A DNA stretch of 64,000 nucleotides from Larimichthys crocea (Eukaryota; Chordata; Actinopteri; Sciaenidae), in assembly GCF_000972845.2 (NCBI RefSeq), contig NC_040011.1, forward strand, positions 29,194,806-29,258,805, written 5' to 3'. Shown piece by piece: positions 48,101-60,207 of this stretch. The notes under the pieces are model-generated. The model did not search any database. It was not told where the DNA came from and saw only the letters and a list, made by a program, of their open reading frames with translations. Position 1 is the first letter of the stretch. Each line of letters begins with the position of its first letter. The translations under genes were made by a program, and so were the position numbers.

Positions 48101-51100
48101 TGATATCCTTTCAGTGGACATTCAAATACTTAAATGGGTGTTAATTTGAACATGAAATATGTACTTTCCTTTTGGGGATCAACACAGCTGTGAGAAAGCC
48201 AATGTGGGCAAACTGCTCGTGTCCCTCAGAGGAACACATGATCCAACTGTCAGATGCCAAAATGCCAAAGGCTTGATTGACAGCCTTGTGTTAAACTGCA
48301 TGTTTGAACTCATTAGCACATTAAGGCCTTGCTACATGTAGTACCCGCAGTCAATGTATATTAATGTTGTCCTCTTGATTCTTTCAACTCGTCACTCAAC
48401 ACAGCACCCTTGAAGGAATGTGAAAATGTAATGGTAATGGATAAAAAAAAATAAAAAAAAGCCTTCCATTGATACTTAAGACATATTATTTATTTGCCGA
48501 AAGGATAGGTTTTATACTCTGTATCTACACAATAGCTTTACCACATACAGGCCATTTAGATTAGGAGAACAAACGCACACATTTGCCTGTTCATGCATGA
48601 AGTGCTGGCCATGCCCAGATAGACACGCACGCACAAGCTCATACGTAAACACAAAGCACATCAGTCAAAAGTCAGCATGGGTTCTTTCTTCACAACAGCT
48701 GTAATTCCAGTCTCAATCATAGCACAGTGCTGAGAGCTCAACATCAGTCAAGTCCACCCACTCCTATTCTCACATCTGTCACATCAAACAATCATGTTGA
48801 ACTTTAGGGTTCAAAAAAAATCTTTCAAGCTTGCTATAAAAAAAAAGGCATACAGAACTGTAAGGGACATATAAACATGTGTTTATGCCAGGCTTGTATT
48901 TAGTCACAGAGGGTTAGCTCTGAGACATAGATGCAAAGATATACTAATACATCATCAATGTGATGTGTAGATGGTAATACCTTGGAACAGCACATGTTAC
49001 AAAAAGGGTTTTTCAGACATGAGTGCTTGCATTTTCCTTTTTAAGATGTGACTGTCAGCCTAATGCATCTTTCATAAAAGTGATTGACATATGGTGTTAT
49101 CATCCTCAGTGGCATTCTAAAGAGGGCTAGTGGCAGTCTCAATCCACTCTTCATTTTTAACTAATAAGGACAGCACATGGCTGGAAGCTGTCATCGTGTA
49201 GGTCCCTGTTTGGCAATGACGCATTCCTGTAAATGCTTGGCCAATAGCCAGCCTCAGTGTTTACTAGTATACTGTGCAAATAGTAGCATTTCTTTTTCCA
49301 TTTTTTTTGTAAGATAGTGCAACATGTGGTGTCATACGTGCAGCACAGAATGAAGCACAATTACAATATAAGACCTTGTCCTTGTAATTTTGGCAATATG
49401 AAATATTCTCATGTCAATGATAGTCCTGAGGAGGATGCTCAGACAATTTAGTCTCACGAGTGACAAGAAAATGCCCTTTAGCATAATGAGACTTTGACAA
49501 TTAAATTCCACTCTGACACACTTTTCCACCCAGGTTATAAATAATTAATTTGAAGAAGTAAGCAGTCAAGAGAATGTCATGTCTCATTTGGTTGCGCTGA
49601 GAGACAATGACGAGCCTGAAACACGCGGCTTTACAGGATACTCTTGGAAGGCTGTTCTACATATCCTGTTTCACAGTGACACACATCTGTTAGTGGATCT
49701 CAGTGAGAGAAGTGATGTTCAGGGGATTTTATTTTGTTAATTCTCTCCGCTCACATCAAGTGTTTGTTAAATGTTTCAAGTGCACTCACTTTTAGAGCTT
49801 CTAAATCAATAAGAATGAGTGAATATGCCACAGAGGGTCCTAAAGGAAGCTACCAGTAAGGTGATTGAATAATAGAGTAGGCAGAGTGTCTGATTAAAGT
49901 AAAGTAAAATGTCTAGTTGGCTTTGTATAATGACTATATTTGTTTTGTTTTTTATTACTTCTTTCATGCTGTTTTTGAGTGACAGCTCAGTGCCGGTACT
50001 CAACAGCAGCACTGGGCATTCACTAGCTGACTTTAAGTGCATGGGTTGGTCATATATGCTGTACGTGTTGGGCTATACTTTTTGTCAGCCAAAACTGAAA
50101 TTCACACTTCATGCACTGAACAATGTCTGGATCACTGAGCTCACTGAGCTGTCACTGGACAACCCATTAACCAATGGGGGCTCACCCCTGAAAAAAAACC
50201 CCACCCACATAAGATGCTTGTGTCAGAACAGCAAACAAAAAGTCAGTAAGTGCTAATGAGAGTGCTGGCAGTGAGGGTAAAAGTCTTATCTGTGAAAAAG
50301 AAGCTGTAAACAAAATGTTACGCAAAAAGTAAAAGACCAATAGTTGTTTCACATTTATGTTATACGTTTCACATTTGAGATGCTCTTTGGTAAATCATTA
50401 TCTTTGTTTTCAATTTCCAATACTGATACACCTTAATTCTAAGTTCATCATTATTATTATTCAACTGGCCCTAAGAGAATTAATACATACACTTGTCTTA
50501 TGAGTCTTGACGACTGAAGTCATGCTATCAGAAGCATGTCAGATGCAAATGACTTGCACACCATTATCTTCCACAATGAATTTTCTCAGAGCAATTCCAA
50601 CAATCGTTCTTTGAAACAATCTTTTTTTTCCCAAAGATTTTGGGAGTTTTTCGAGTAGACTGACTGTATTGAGCCTTCAGTAAAGATGAACATCCGTCTA
50701 GCCCTCCATTCAAACTCACTGTATGATGCAAGTCAATGCAAGTCAATATTTTACGGGATTTCACTGAAATTACCATGCATGTCAGGGTCATCATACTCCA
50801 AAAATTCTGAGTTTCCTCTGCCTGTGTGAACAGCAGATTCTCCCTTCCACCCCCCTGCAATTTGGTGATGGAAATATATTCCTCTTTCAGGCTGACATGG
50901 AGTATCGTACAGGTCATATCAGTCTTTTGATCCAGCAGCCATTAATAATCATGGGCCCTGAAAAACTAGACTTGCATATAGGCAGTCCCATTAATAAATG
51001 ATAGCGCTGATCCAATTAAAAGGCCTTGCAAAGAAGGGTTTCTCAGGATGTCCTCACAGAACATTTTTTGAAGGCACGCAGGCCTGTAAATAATCAAGCT

Positions 51101-52698
51101 CGGGGCGATCCAGCCCTCAGTACCCAGGAGATACAGGCTGTGTCAACAGTGTGGCACTGTGCTGTCACCACATATCACTCCTGAGCCCTCTCATAGCCCT
51201 CAGCCGCGTGAAAACACCACAGCCCTTATCTATTCCCCCCTTACCACGGCGCCATGTTAGCCGTAGAGCATACACACCGGAGCCAACCAACTATACAGAC
51301 TCCCATTTTTCTTTTTTGTTTGCCTGCTCCATTTGGCTTCCTTTATGTGGTGTTTTGAGCTGTGCAAACAGAATACAGAGGTTTTAGTCGGTGGACATAT
51401 CACCATGACTGCAAAAGGAGAACTATCTTTAACCATTAATCCCTTCCAAATTTAAAATAAAATTGGTCAAATTAATACTATAATCAGTCACTCATGAATA
51501 AATACATTCTTCTAACTGTGTCTAAGCCACTATTGCTAATATCCCTAAGAGCTAACTGGAATATAAGATTGACACTGTTCTTGCATCATTGTAAAACACT
51601 TTTCTTATGCCATTTTTCTATTTAATTAATGCCACAGACTCCTCTTAGCTAACAATTATAGTCAACCACTGAATCTGTCACTGGAAATGTGTGATTAACG
51701 CCATTGTGACTGTTGCCGGTTATGCTATTGTTTGTCTGCGGTGCAGACTGGACCTTTTAAAAGAGAAATACTCAGAGTTATGAGGCCTTAGATGAAAATC
51801 TATGTGACTTGCCATCATTAGTGGAACGGACACGCTCATTCAGGTTGGCGTTTAGCTTCATGCCTGAGGCTTGATGATGCCCTAAAATATAATGTGCCAT
51901 AGTGTGTGTAGAGCAGGCTGTGACCTTCTTATACAGAAGCGTTAATACTCCAGAACAATATGACGGAACATGGGAACAAAATGATCTTAATTAGGAAAGG
52001 AAGTCATTCTGTCTGACACCAGCAGAGTCACCAGTTTATGAGTCCACTCTCCAGCACCTTATTATCATGTAATGACTTCCATTGAATTAAACATGTCAGC
52101 CCAACTTTAAATGCCGAGTGAGAGACAATGCTGAATATAATAGAGTGGTTGGTGACACTGCATTCATGCTGAAGCTGGGATTGAAAATTATTAGGTATGA
52201 GCAGTTTTGTGTATAATGCACTCTTTGACTGTTTAGCATAACATTGCATTTATTTCACCATGGTCAAATCATTATCATTTCTCATTTACCAAAACATGAA
52301 AATCTATATTTTGAGCTGGAAAGGACTGCCACTCATGCATCAATTTGACATTGTCATTACTGCTAAGAGTGGCCTTGACTTTCAAATGAATATAATTCCA
52401 TTTTGATGTTTGACACACAAGCAAGCCATTAAACAGCCTAAGTAAATAGGAGCCCAGGAGGTTTTTCATTTTTATAATGCGTCACAAGCTGCTGAGCAAA
52501 CCCGCAACAAAACAATGCTTTTACTTTCCAAACCGAATCGTTTTGTTGCATTGGCACAAGTTAACTTGCACTAAAACCTACAATGACAGAAATTTCAAGG
52601 TTATATAAAAATACTGATAATCAAAACACTTTCAAAGGCATCATCTTCATCACGATTCCTCTGCTTCTGTTATATTTTAATTAGTGTTCTATGACAAG
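45121..52698. other. Non-coding stretch, about 7.6 kb
   Basis: Frames reach 133 codons (45,829-46,230, +, lysine/glutamate-rich because of a purine run) and 117 codons (50,564-50,917, -). Neither resembles a known protein. Visible items are purine-rich runs at 45,910-45,945 and 46,367-46,459, T and A runs near 47,826-47,837, 47,432-47,454 and 48,444-48,461, and a perfect 10-bp unit ATGCAAGTCA in two tandem copies (50,726-50,745). CpG-containing sequence lies near 51,200-51,290. No mobile element or exon is recognised. Confidence 0.5.
46367..46459. repeat. Polypurine tract
   Basis: About 90 bp consist mostly of A and G with a few pyrimidine interruptions, low-complexity and capable of triplex formation. 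No gene is attached. Confidence 0.7.
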
Positions 52699-52706
52699 GA
52701 TGTGAG
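52699..52706. repeat. hAT target-site duplication, left copy
   Basis: GATGTGAG, identical to the copy at 53,670-53,677. Confidence 0.92.
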
Positions 52707-53235
52707 CAGTGTTGGGTATAGTTACTTTGGAAAGTAGTTAATTAGGTTACAACGTTAACCATCAATTAAACGTAATAAAATGAATAAAAGTACATGATTA
52801 AAAGTAACGCGTTAGAGTACTCATGCGTTACCACAAATTAAAAGCCGTTTGCAGCGCCTCGCACATGCTGCAACTTCACTGACACAGACACACAGCCTCC
52901 TTTACATGCACCGAGACCTGACGATGAGTAACGCCAGTCATCCACCAAATTTACTCTGCAGGATAACAATAACAGGAAAGACAGTCAGTAATATGCCACA
53001 TAGCGTTTTATTAATTCATTATTTTTTGATCAGTCAGAACATAGGTAACTCCTGATTTTTTATTTATTTTTAACCCGAATGCAGTTATGAAAGTGCATTT
53101 AAGTGCGCTTAAGTAAACACAATCTGAGGTAAACAGGTAGCAGGTTCAGATCCATTTAGAAATTAACAATCTAACAGAAATTTTAACAGCTGCCTCGATG
53201 TCAAACAAAAATGATAACAGGCCGTATAACACACA

Positions 53236-53346
53236 CTTTTCACCAACGCAGAGTGTGCATTTTACCGTTATGTTCTTGTCCTTTTCGCTGGTGAATTGAA
53301 AATAATGTGCATACTTCCACAACTCAAAAGCTGTCCTCTCTGCCAT
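53236..53346 (-). pseudogene. hAT transposase N-terminus, half BED zinc finger
   Basis: On the minus strand an ATG in strong Kozak context (A at -3, G at +4) opens a frame starting MAERTAFELWKYAHYFQF, followed about ten residues later by ITVKCTLC. Aromatic W-x-Y-x-x-Y-F followed by V-K-C-x-x-C is the first half of a BED-type zinc finger, the DNA-binding domain at the N-terminus of many hAT transposases. The second half, with the H-x(3-5)-H/C pair, is missing. After VGEK the frame continues for about 29 hydrophobic residues that do not look like transposase. No strong splice donor is seen at the break, so internal deletion is the simpler explanation, but an exon end (GTGTGT) is not excluded. 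The start lies about 320 bp inside the element's 5' end in transposase orientation. Confidence 0.68.
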
Positions 53347-53364
53347 CTTGCCTTCGAAAACACT

Positions 53365-53384
53365 CACACACACACACACACACA
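53365..53384. repeat. (CA)10 microsatellite inside hAT element
   Basis: Ten perfect CA units directly upstream (minus strand) of the BED-finger start codon. On the minus strand they read TG and encode a short Cys-Val lead-in that is probably not translated in the real transposase. Confidence 0.95.
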
Positions 53385-53540
53385 GGTAACGTAGGTCAGC
53401 AGGTCACAGAAGCATCATCACAGCGCTGCACCTCCGCTGACACATCCGCAGGTGGCACAGTACTGTCTGACAATAAGCAGGCCGCAGTCTGAATTTTCTT
53501 TTCCTTATCCGGAGAAATTCTTAAAGCAACGGATTACTTT

Positions 53541-53559
53541 AAAAAAAAAAAAAAAAAAA
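53541..53559. repeat. Poly-A tract (A19) inside hAT element
   Basis: Nineteen uninterrupted A in the right subterminal region of the hAT element. Confidence 0.9.
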
Positions 53560-53669
53560 GTTACTGATTACTTAACACACGAAACTAACACGTTACGTTA
53601 CACGTTACACGAAAAAAGTAATTAGAGTGCTCTAACGCATTACTTTGTAACACGTTACCCACAACACTG

Positions 53670-53677
53670 GATGTGAG
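53670..53677. repeat. hAT target-site duplication, right copy
   Basis: GATGTGAG, identical to the copy at 52,699-52,706. Confidence 0.92.
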
Positions 53678-55509
53678 CACTGCAAATTTCATGTTGTTAC
53701 GGATGTATCACTGAACCCTGGACAAAACAGCCACCAGGGTTGAGGTTTATTTAATGTGTTTATATTTAACTGACATACTTACGACTAATTATAAAACCTT
53801 CAGTAGCAAAAACACATTTTATCTCTCAATTAAAACTGAATTTGTCTCTTTTTTCTCCCTATACATCCTGCGCACACTAGTGCCGTTGATTACTTATTTG
53901 CGACATACAATAATTGACATATTCCTAAAGTGCAAGCAAAGCACTAACTTGGGGACAAAAATAGACGTGAATGCTATGTATTTATTGATGAAATAATCAT
54001 CAAGCTGCAGTTCATTAGACCCTGCTTTATGTTTCAGTTTTAATTATTGGCCCTGGAAGATATAACATGACAGGATCTTTAATCACCTGAGACAGAGGCT
54101 TGCTTCAAAAGGACACCTTGCTGACACGCTGAGCAGGGAATGTGTCTGCAATGCAGATTCACTGATCTCTATGAGTACATGTGTCACATCACCTTGATAA
54201 TTAACAAAGGGATGTGTCAATTACCAACGGGCAATCAGGAAAGCCGTGCCAGCAGGTGGGTTCTAAGGATGGGAATTTCAATCGCAGTTCAGGCATCGCT
54301 GCTGCCAATCAAAGGTGTACTCACCTCTCTAGATAGGGGGGGGGAGACCAGCAGCACCAGCAGCATTCCCACAGCAAATATTCAAAGAAGGGCAAATTGG
54401 ACTCAGCTCAGTGGAGCAAAGAGGGCACAGAGAGAACCCTTCTACTTGCTCGTGGTGCACATGCGTACTGCGTGTCTCCTGTTCCCACAGAGATAATCTG
54501 CATTTCAGCCTTGTATGACTCACCCAAGACTAGAAGTATACGACAAGACTTATAAATCTTAACCAGCTTTGAAATGCATTGCAGCACACATAATGATAGA
54601 TTTCACAGAGAATAATTGTGAGATTTGTTGTTGTCTTAAATGTCCTCCCACCAGAAGATGTTTCTGCTGTCATGTACCTGTGATCCTGCTGTGATTGTTG
54701 AATAAGCATATATTAGTATGCACTTCAAAATGAATGGAGAATTTGTGTTAAAGCTGAAGAGACTCATTCAGCTGGTACCTTTCAGTAGAAATATAGAGGA
54801 GCAAACACAGAGGAATGAAGGTAATAGTGCTGCATTCAGACGAGTAGTTTACGCGTTTTAGGGAAGGAGTTCCCAAGTTGTTCTCCCTTTTAATGTAATC
54901 AGTGATTAGAATTGTGACTTTCTGGGTCACTTCATTCTAATCTGGGCTCTCATTTGCTGTTGGCAGTGCTCACTAAAATAAACCTCAGACCAGTGCAGAT
55001 GTGGGCTGCATCACTTGTGACCAAGGCTCTGATTGAGCAGAAATTCACCATATATCACACTGTGGATTTGTATGTCTTTCATTCAGACTTTGCACTATTC
55101 AGGCTTGCCCACGTAATGTACTTACGCAATCAGTGCAATTTTTTTTTTTCTGCATGCAACTTTCAGCATTGACACATTTAACCCTATTGGTGCCCCAACC
55201 AACTTTCACCTTTCGGTAAAGCTGACGGTTGCAGACAGTAGCTATCAGACCTTATTTATCTCCCTACCAGTCTAGATGTATTACTATGGCGCCAGTAGAT
55301 TAGAGTAGTAATGGTATGATGTCACAGTCTTCAAACAGCAGGTTGACCAGTGTAGGAACCTCTTCCCATATCTGTACTGAAAAGAGGTCTGTGGTTGCAG
55401 ATGCATTTGCTATATCTTATGATGCAGTATGGTTAAGGGTGAGTATGAAATAAAAGTTGGATTTCAGCATGTCATTTTGTGAAATCTATAGGAGTAGATC
55501 GAATAGTAA
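53678..55509. other. Non-coding stretch with a motif cluster
   Basis: The longest frame is 118 codons (54,140-54,496, +) and is not recognised. A group of developmental transcription-factor-type cores lies at 54,196-54,317 (listed separately), followed by a G9 run (54,336-54,344). A T-run is near 55,139-55,150. No mobile element is recognised. Confidence 0.5.
54196..54317. promoter_or_regulatory. Cluster of homeodomain/SOX/TCF-type cores
   Basis: Within about 120 bp there are TAATTAAC (54,198-54,205), an overlapping AACAAAGG SOX/TCF-type core (54,203-54,210), a CAATTA core (about 54,219-54,224) and ATCAAAGG (54,308-54,315), a good TCF/LEF core. Such packing is typical of vertebrate developmental enhancers, but each core is short and common. 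Without cross-species conservation this is a weak candidate. Confidence 0.22.
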
Positions 55510-55562
55510 GATAGATAGATAGATAGATAGATAGATAAGAGATAGAAGGAGAGATAATAGAT

Positions 55563-55609
<47 letters not shown>
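55510..55609. repeat. Compound (GATA)n microsatellite
   Basis: Seven GATA units (55,510-55,537), a degenerate 25-bp purine/TA middle, then nearly twelve units (55,563-55,609). The minus strand gives a meaningless Leu-Ser-Ile-Tyr frame. Confidence 0.97.
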
Positions 55610-56805
55610 CAAATTCCTACTGTGTCTATTAATTAATACATGTCTGAATTCAGGAGATGTTTCAGTAGCTATATTTTGTTTTTCAAGCACTCTATAAGGT
55701 TGCATAAATTGCTTCACTGAGAAACCATGCCACATGGCCAATTAACAGAACATCATGTCCGGTTTGATTTTTGTCAAAGTGACGTGATGGTTAAACTGTA
55801 ACAAAGTTGGAAGAATGTTAAGTTGATAAATTGCAGTCTCATGCTGGTCAGACACTGAGCTGAGCAGCGTTATATTTATTAGCTGCGTTGTCACGTGTCC
55901 TAAAAACTGTAAACATGCCATGGAAAGGATTGTAATTCATAGTTTTGTAGATCTACAACTTGACCCAAAAATCAAATGAACATGACTGTTAATAATGACA
56001 GGTTTGTGGATTTAGTTCAATAGAAGTGAATGGCTGGTAGATCAAACAGCCACTGTGACGGACTGATCAAAAAGATGATACTCTCTTATGCATAAAAGCA
56101 TGTTCATAAACTGTATGCATTATGCAGTATATACAGCACACACAACATGCTTATGAATCAATATCTAAATAAGATATTGATACTTGAGATCTTTATTTAA
56201 TTTAACATGCTAACGAATATGCGAGAGGAATCCTTTCCAATATTTATCACTTACACACTCAGTCTATTTGAAATGTTGAAATTTTCAGCTGTGCATTTTA
56301 GTGTTTTTATTCTATTTGACCCTCCTGTCTTTTGGTTACCAAAATGACTTTATTTCCCCACAGGGATCGTTAAAGTTTCATCTCTTCATCCCTCTCCATC
56401 TCTCCTCCTCTCCTCCTCCCTTTTCTTTCAAACAATGTTCAATATTATTAGTTTACCGCCATGGATTTTTATGTTGGCTCTGAAGATAAATCATTTTTAT
56501 GAGGGGGCTCTTAACAAAGTCTTGATGACAACTGAGCAAGCTAAGTTAATTTACAGTAGCTATGCAAGTACATAGACTGGCAAGCAAAAGTTACATAAAT
56601 GGTAAAAGGCTATTACATGTATGAAATAAGCCTGCTGGGGACATGATTCTCATTCATTAATCACTATTTGAACACAAAATGAAATAGAACTATTAAAACA
56701 AATGCCTGTATGTCATTCATGAGAAAGAAAACCCCAACAACAACAGATCTTTGAATGAATTCAAAATCCAGAGAGACGTGCATGTAGTGTGAAATATCTG
56801 AGAGC

Positions 56806-56825
56806 AGAGAGAGAGAGAGAGAGAG
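56806..56825. repeat. (AG)10 microsatellite
   Basis: Ten perfect AG units. Confidence 0.95.
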
Positions 56826-57311
56826 CTGCCAGAACTTGAACACATCTCACTCACAGATATCAGGCAAGGGGTTAGGAATGTGAAACGTCAGTCTATCTGT
56901 GCTGAATGTCGTGTCAGAAAGTAAAGCAAAAATAGTGGCATGACGTGCTACTACGTAAACAATGTAGCAACTCACAGAATTGCAATTTGTTGACCGGAAC
57001 CATTTCAAGTCATAAATTAAATTAAAAAAAGGGAGAATTCATGTATGATGTTGCTTTTGCGGTAGGGTGCAGCAAGTCACAACACTGAATGGCAGCATGG
57101 TAAGGAGTGCATGTATAAAGAGCGATCCGAGTTAAAATGCTTTATTATATCATGTTCCTGTCACTAGTTTGATCTTTGTGAGGAGGCAGTATATATCACG
57201 TCTGTGTGGGAGGACATTTGTCACTGATGATCCTCATTTCCATTCATTTAAGACTTGAACTAAGAAAAAAATCATAATGGCTGACAAACAATATAATTGA
57301 GTTGAACTCTC

Positions 57312-57372
57312 ATACACTATATATATATATATGTCATAGTGTATAATATTATATATATATATTTATTTATTT
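57312..57372. repeat. Paired TA tracts
   Basis: Two short alternating TA runs (about 57,318-57,332 and 57,348-57,362) surround a TACACTAT / ATAGTGTA inverted repeat and end in TTTATTTATTT. Confidence 0.8.
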
Positions 57373-58645
57373 TGATCCAACTCTGAGATATGTTACCCAG
57401 AGTCTCCAGCTGAAGGCCTGGCTGCTTCAGAAGTGGAAAGCTGTATCTTTGAGGAGAACACAGCCTCCTGTAGTCATTCTGCTTCAGGGGACAACAGTGA
57501 GCTGATGCAGTTCCCCATCTGAGGTGACAGTCCTGACAGAATAAAAGTAGTGGCAGCCCTAAACAGTGGGCAATGGATCTGACAAACATTTAGATGTTAT
57601 CTCCCAGTTACAGTGAAAAACTGCGCTGCCACTCCTACCACACCAGTGTAGCCACTGGCAACACCAGCCAGACATGTAATCCCTTTGGACAAGAGAGCAC
57701 CTCATCAAGCACAGGCCTAAATCAAAGTAATTGACAAAAGCAGAGAAATAATGAATAGAGCTTGGTTGAGTGGATAAGCAAGCATTTTATCAGAATAAAG
57801 GCTTTAGCTACGTGTTGTGCTGTCCAACACACCAGCAATGAAGGCAGTGATTTGGAAAGTTAAGATAGCCAGAAATGTAAAATACAAAATTGAAATGTGC
57901 TTTTATCTGTTTATATTTTCCAGACAAAATATTTGTTTTATAAATTTGAATAGTTATATGTGTTAAAATAAAACATGTAGACTGTAGTCATAATAAATGT
58001 AAACTATCAAGTATCTTTGTCAACCTAAAGTGACTTTACAACAACATTCTTTACTTATAGTCTGCTTGTTACCTCATTGTACCAAGAAGTTGTAAGGCAC
58101 AGTCAGCCAAACAATATTTTCTCATCTCGTTTATGTCCCCTCTGGGTCACACTCAGTATCTAGGCAAGGACTTCATCACATACACAGCCTATTTACAGAT
58201 GCAATTTTATCCTGGCTGTGGCAAAGATAATTCTACATTGCTTGCTTGATTGTGTTTTCATATCCATTTTCATGTCTGCTTGTGTCACCAACCCCCCCTG
58301 TGTGTCAGCAAGGCTCAACCAAAATTTTAATGAGGTCAAAAACTGCATAGCCCTAGAAGGGGATTCTGAGGGTCCTACCCTCGAGGCATTTTGGCCATTT
58401 AAAACCAATTTCCTGCTATTTTATAATAGATTTGCATATTTTATGTCTATCACAACCCGCAAAATTGACTCATTGTGCAAAAGTTCTTGTCATCATAGCA
58501 GCCTGGTGGTTTGGTAACTGGGGTGCCATTTGTTTCTTGAAATTATTTAATTCTTTTTGACACCTCCCTAAGAGTTCTCTCTGGTTACTTCATATATTCA
58601 TGTGTAATACTTTTTGATTAATTTTATTTATTTATTTTTTTTTAA

Positions 58646-58669
58646 TTACATAATAGAATTATTATGTAA
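58646..58669. repeat. Perfect 10-bp inverted repeat
   Basis: TTACATAATA and TATTATGTAA pair perfectly around a 4-nt GAAT loop, followed by a short A-run. It is very AT-rich, so stability would be low. Confidence 0.65.
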
Positions 58670-60188
58670 AAAACCTTGATTAACCTTTTTGAGTCAGTCA
58701 AAACTTTCCTATTGAAAATATCTGTAAGATATTCGATCTTATGGCTTTTCAGGGTTTGCCATTTCAGTGGTATTCACTTATAGCAATGAAAGGGTGATAA
58801 AGGGTCATCAACCATAAACTCTTACTGCTCTCTTTAATCAGCCGAAATGTATCTCATCATTTTTGTGCACATGTATCGCTGTGGTCAGGCCCAAACACAA
58901 TGCTTGTCAAACAATTGCTCTACCCGCTCATGAAAGTGTTTCTACACAGCACCAGCAGTTATTAAAAACTCCATGGGGAACATTAAATGTTAAGTCACAG
59001 TTCTTTCAATCATAATCCAGTTAAGGAAGTAGACAACCTAATAAAAGAAATTTATATTAAGTGCACTACATAAAATAGAAATTAAATTAAAGATGGGTGT
59101 ATATAACCATTGCTTAAAACACCTATCCACGTATTTAATATGGATACAATATAATACTTTTTTTTCCCACCATATGTCTAAATATTTCACAACATGGTGG
59201 CAATATGTGCATATTTGGCATGTAAAACAGTAGCAGGACTTGAATGACACCCTGAAGGTTGCACCTTTGGAATGAGTGGAAAGATGACAGGAAATAACGT
59301 AACCTTGAAAGAGATATCCAAGGTTTTCACTGTCAGCAAGTGTAGAGATCACAGGGGTTGAGGTGTCTCACTTGTTTCTCTGCCTTCAGTGCGGGTTTCA
59401 TGCAATAGTTCACCTCATTACTGTAAATGTCCTTTAACAACTCCAGCAATCAACCCATATCTGTCTCTCTGCACGCACTGGTACAGTAAGTTTGATATAT
59501 TTCCCTCGCAAAAGGCTCATGTGATACAGTTTCTTCGTCTGCCCCAGTTTCGTAAGTATCACTTGATGGTCTAAAATCAATGGGAGAGAGAACAAAGCGA
59601 GAGATAGAGGTGTCTGAATTCAGCTGTTTTACTTAAATGTCTTCAATGCAGTGAGAGACAAATTAACTAAATTTGATTACATTAAATGTGCAGTACCAGT
59701 GGCTGTCCTTAAGAAAAGGACAAATTTGCAAATTTTTCATATTTCAGTCACTAGTGCCTCAGATGTAAGACTTCACCAAACACCTCTGTCATTTAGATGT
59801 ATCTAATAATCCACATTATTTTGCTGCAAAGAAAAAATACAGTGATTACAAAAGTTTATTAACTGCTTTAAATAATCTGCACTATAAAAGATAAATATCT
59901 TAATATCTTTACATAGTAGGTTAAACGAGTACATATGTAGCAAAAAATGGTGCAACCATGATGGTGGAAATAGAGCACCTCATCAATATTGTGAAGTCTA
60001 ATTTTGTTCCCATAATAGGATATTAATTCCAAAGTGGACAGATGGCACCATTTGCATGTCTACCAGCACTCTTAGGGATCAAGCAACAATTTTGCACTTC
60101 ACTGCAACTGTCTCATAAGAAGGTCATCCATTAAGTTATGCAAGACTTTAAAAGCTTTTTCATGTATTATGAAATTCATTTTAAAAAA

Positions 60189-60207
60189 GGGGGGGGGGGG
60201 GGGGGGG
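60189..60207. repeat. Poly-G tract (G19)
   Basis: Nineteen uninterrupted G preceded by an A6 run and followed by CGCACGTGTG. Long G homopolymers are rare in vertebrate DNA, form G-quadruplex structures and are prone to sequencing error, so the exact length should be treated with care. Confidence 0.9.

Larger units (their letters stand above)
52707..53669 (-). mobile_element. Internally deleted hAT element, 963 bp
   Basis: The ends read CAGTGTTGGG and CCACAACACTG, with an 8-bp exact terminal match (CAGTGTTG) that continues imperfectly. The element is flanked by a perfect 8-bp duplication GATGTGAG (52,699-52,706 and 53,670-53,677). A 22-bp subterminal inverted repeat (52,801-52,822 against 53,625-53,646, 20 of 22 matching) and many ACGTTA/GTAACG repeats near both ends are typical of hAT subterminal transposase-binding sites. 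The interior holds a BED-finger remnant on the minus strand, so transposase direction is minus. It also contains (CA)10 (53,365-53,384) and A19 (53,541-53,559). Family by ends and duplication size is hAT, probably Ac-like because GATGTGAG lacks a central TA. Intact duplications again suggest a fairly recent insertion. Confidence 0.92.
55610..60188. other. Non-coding stretch, about 4.6 kb
   Basis: Frames reach 104 codons (59,038-59,352, -) and none is recognised. It holds a pyrimidine-rich run (56,376-56,430), (AG)10 (56,806-56,825), TA tracts (57,312-57,372) and a perfect 10-bp inverted repeat (58,646-58,669). The segments 57,380-57,720 and 58,130-58,520 have a somewhat higher GC content and look less degenerate than their surroundings, but match nothing I know. 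Confidence 0.5.

Noticed and set aside
54140..54496. 118-codon frame on the + strand
   Set aside because: No recognised domain. The interval is better explained as non-coding with motif cores, and a frame also exists antisense.
55169..55190. TTAACCCT, as at a piggyBac terminus
   Set aside because: No inverse AGGGTTAA terminus was found in the following several hundred bases.
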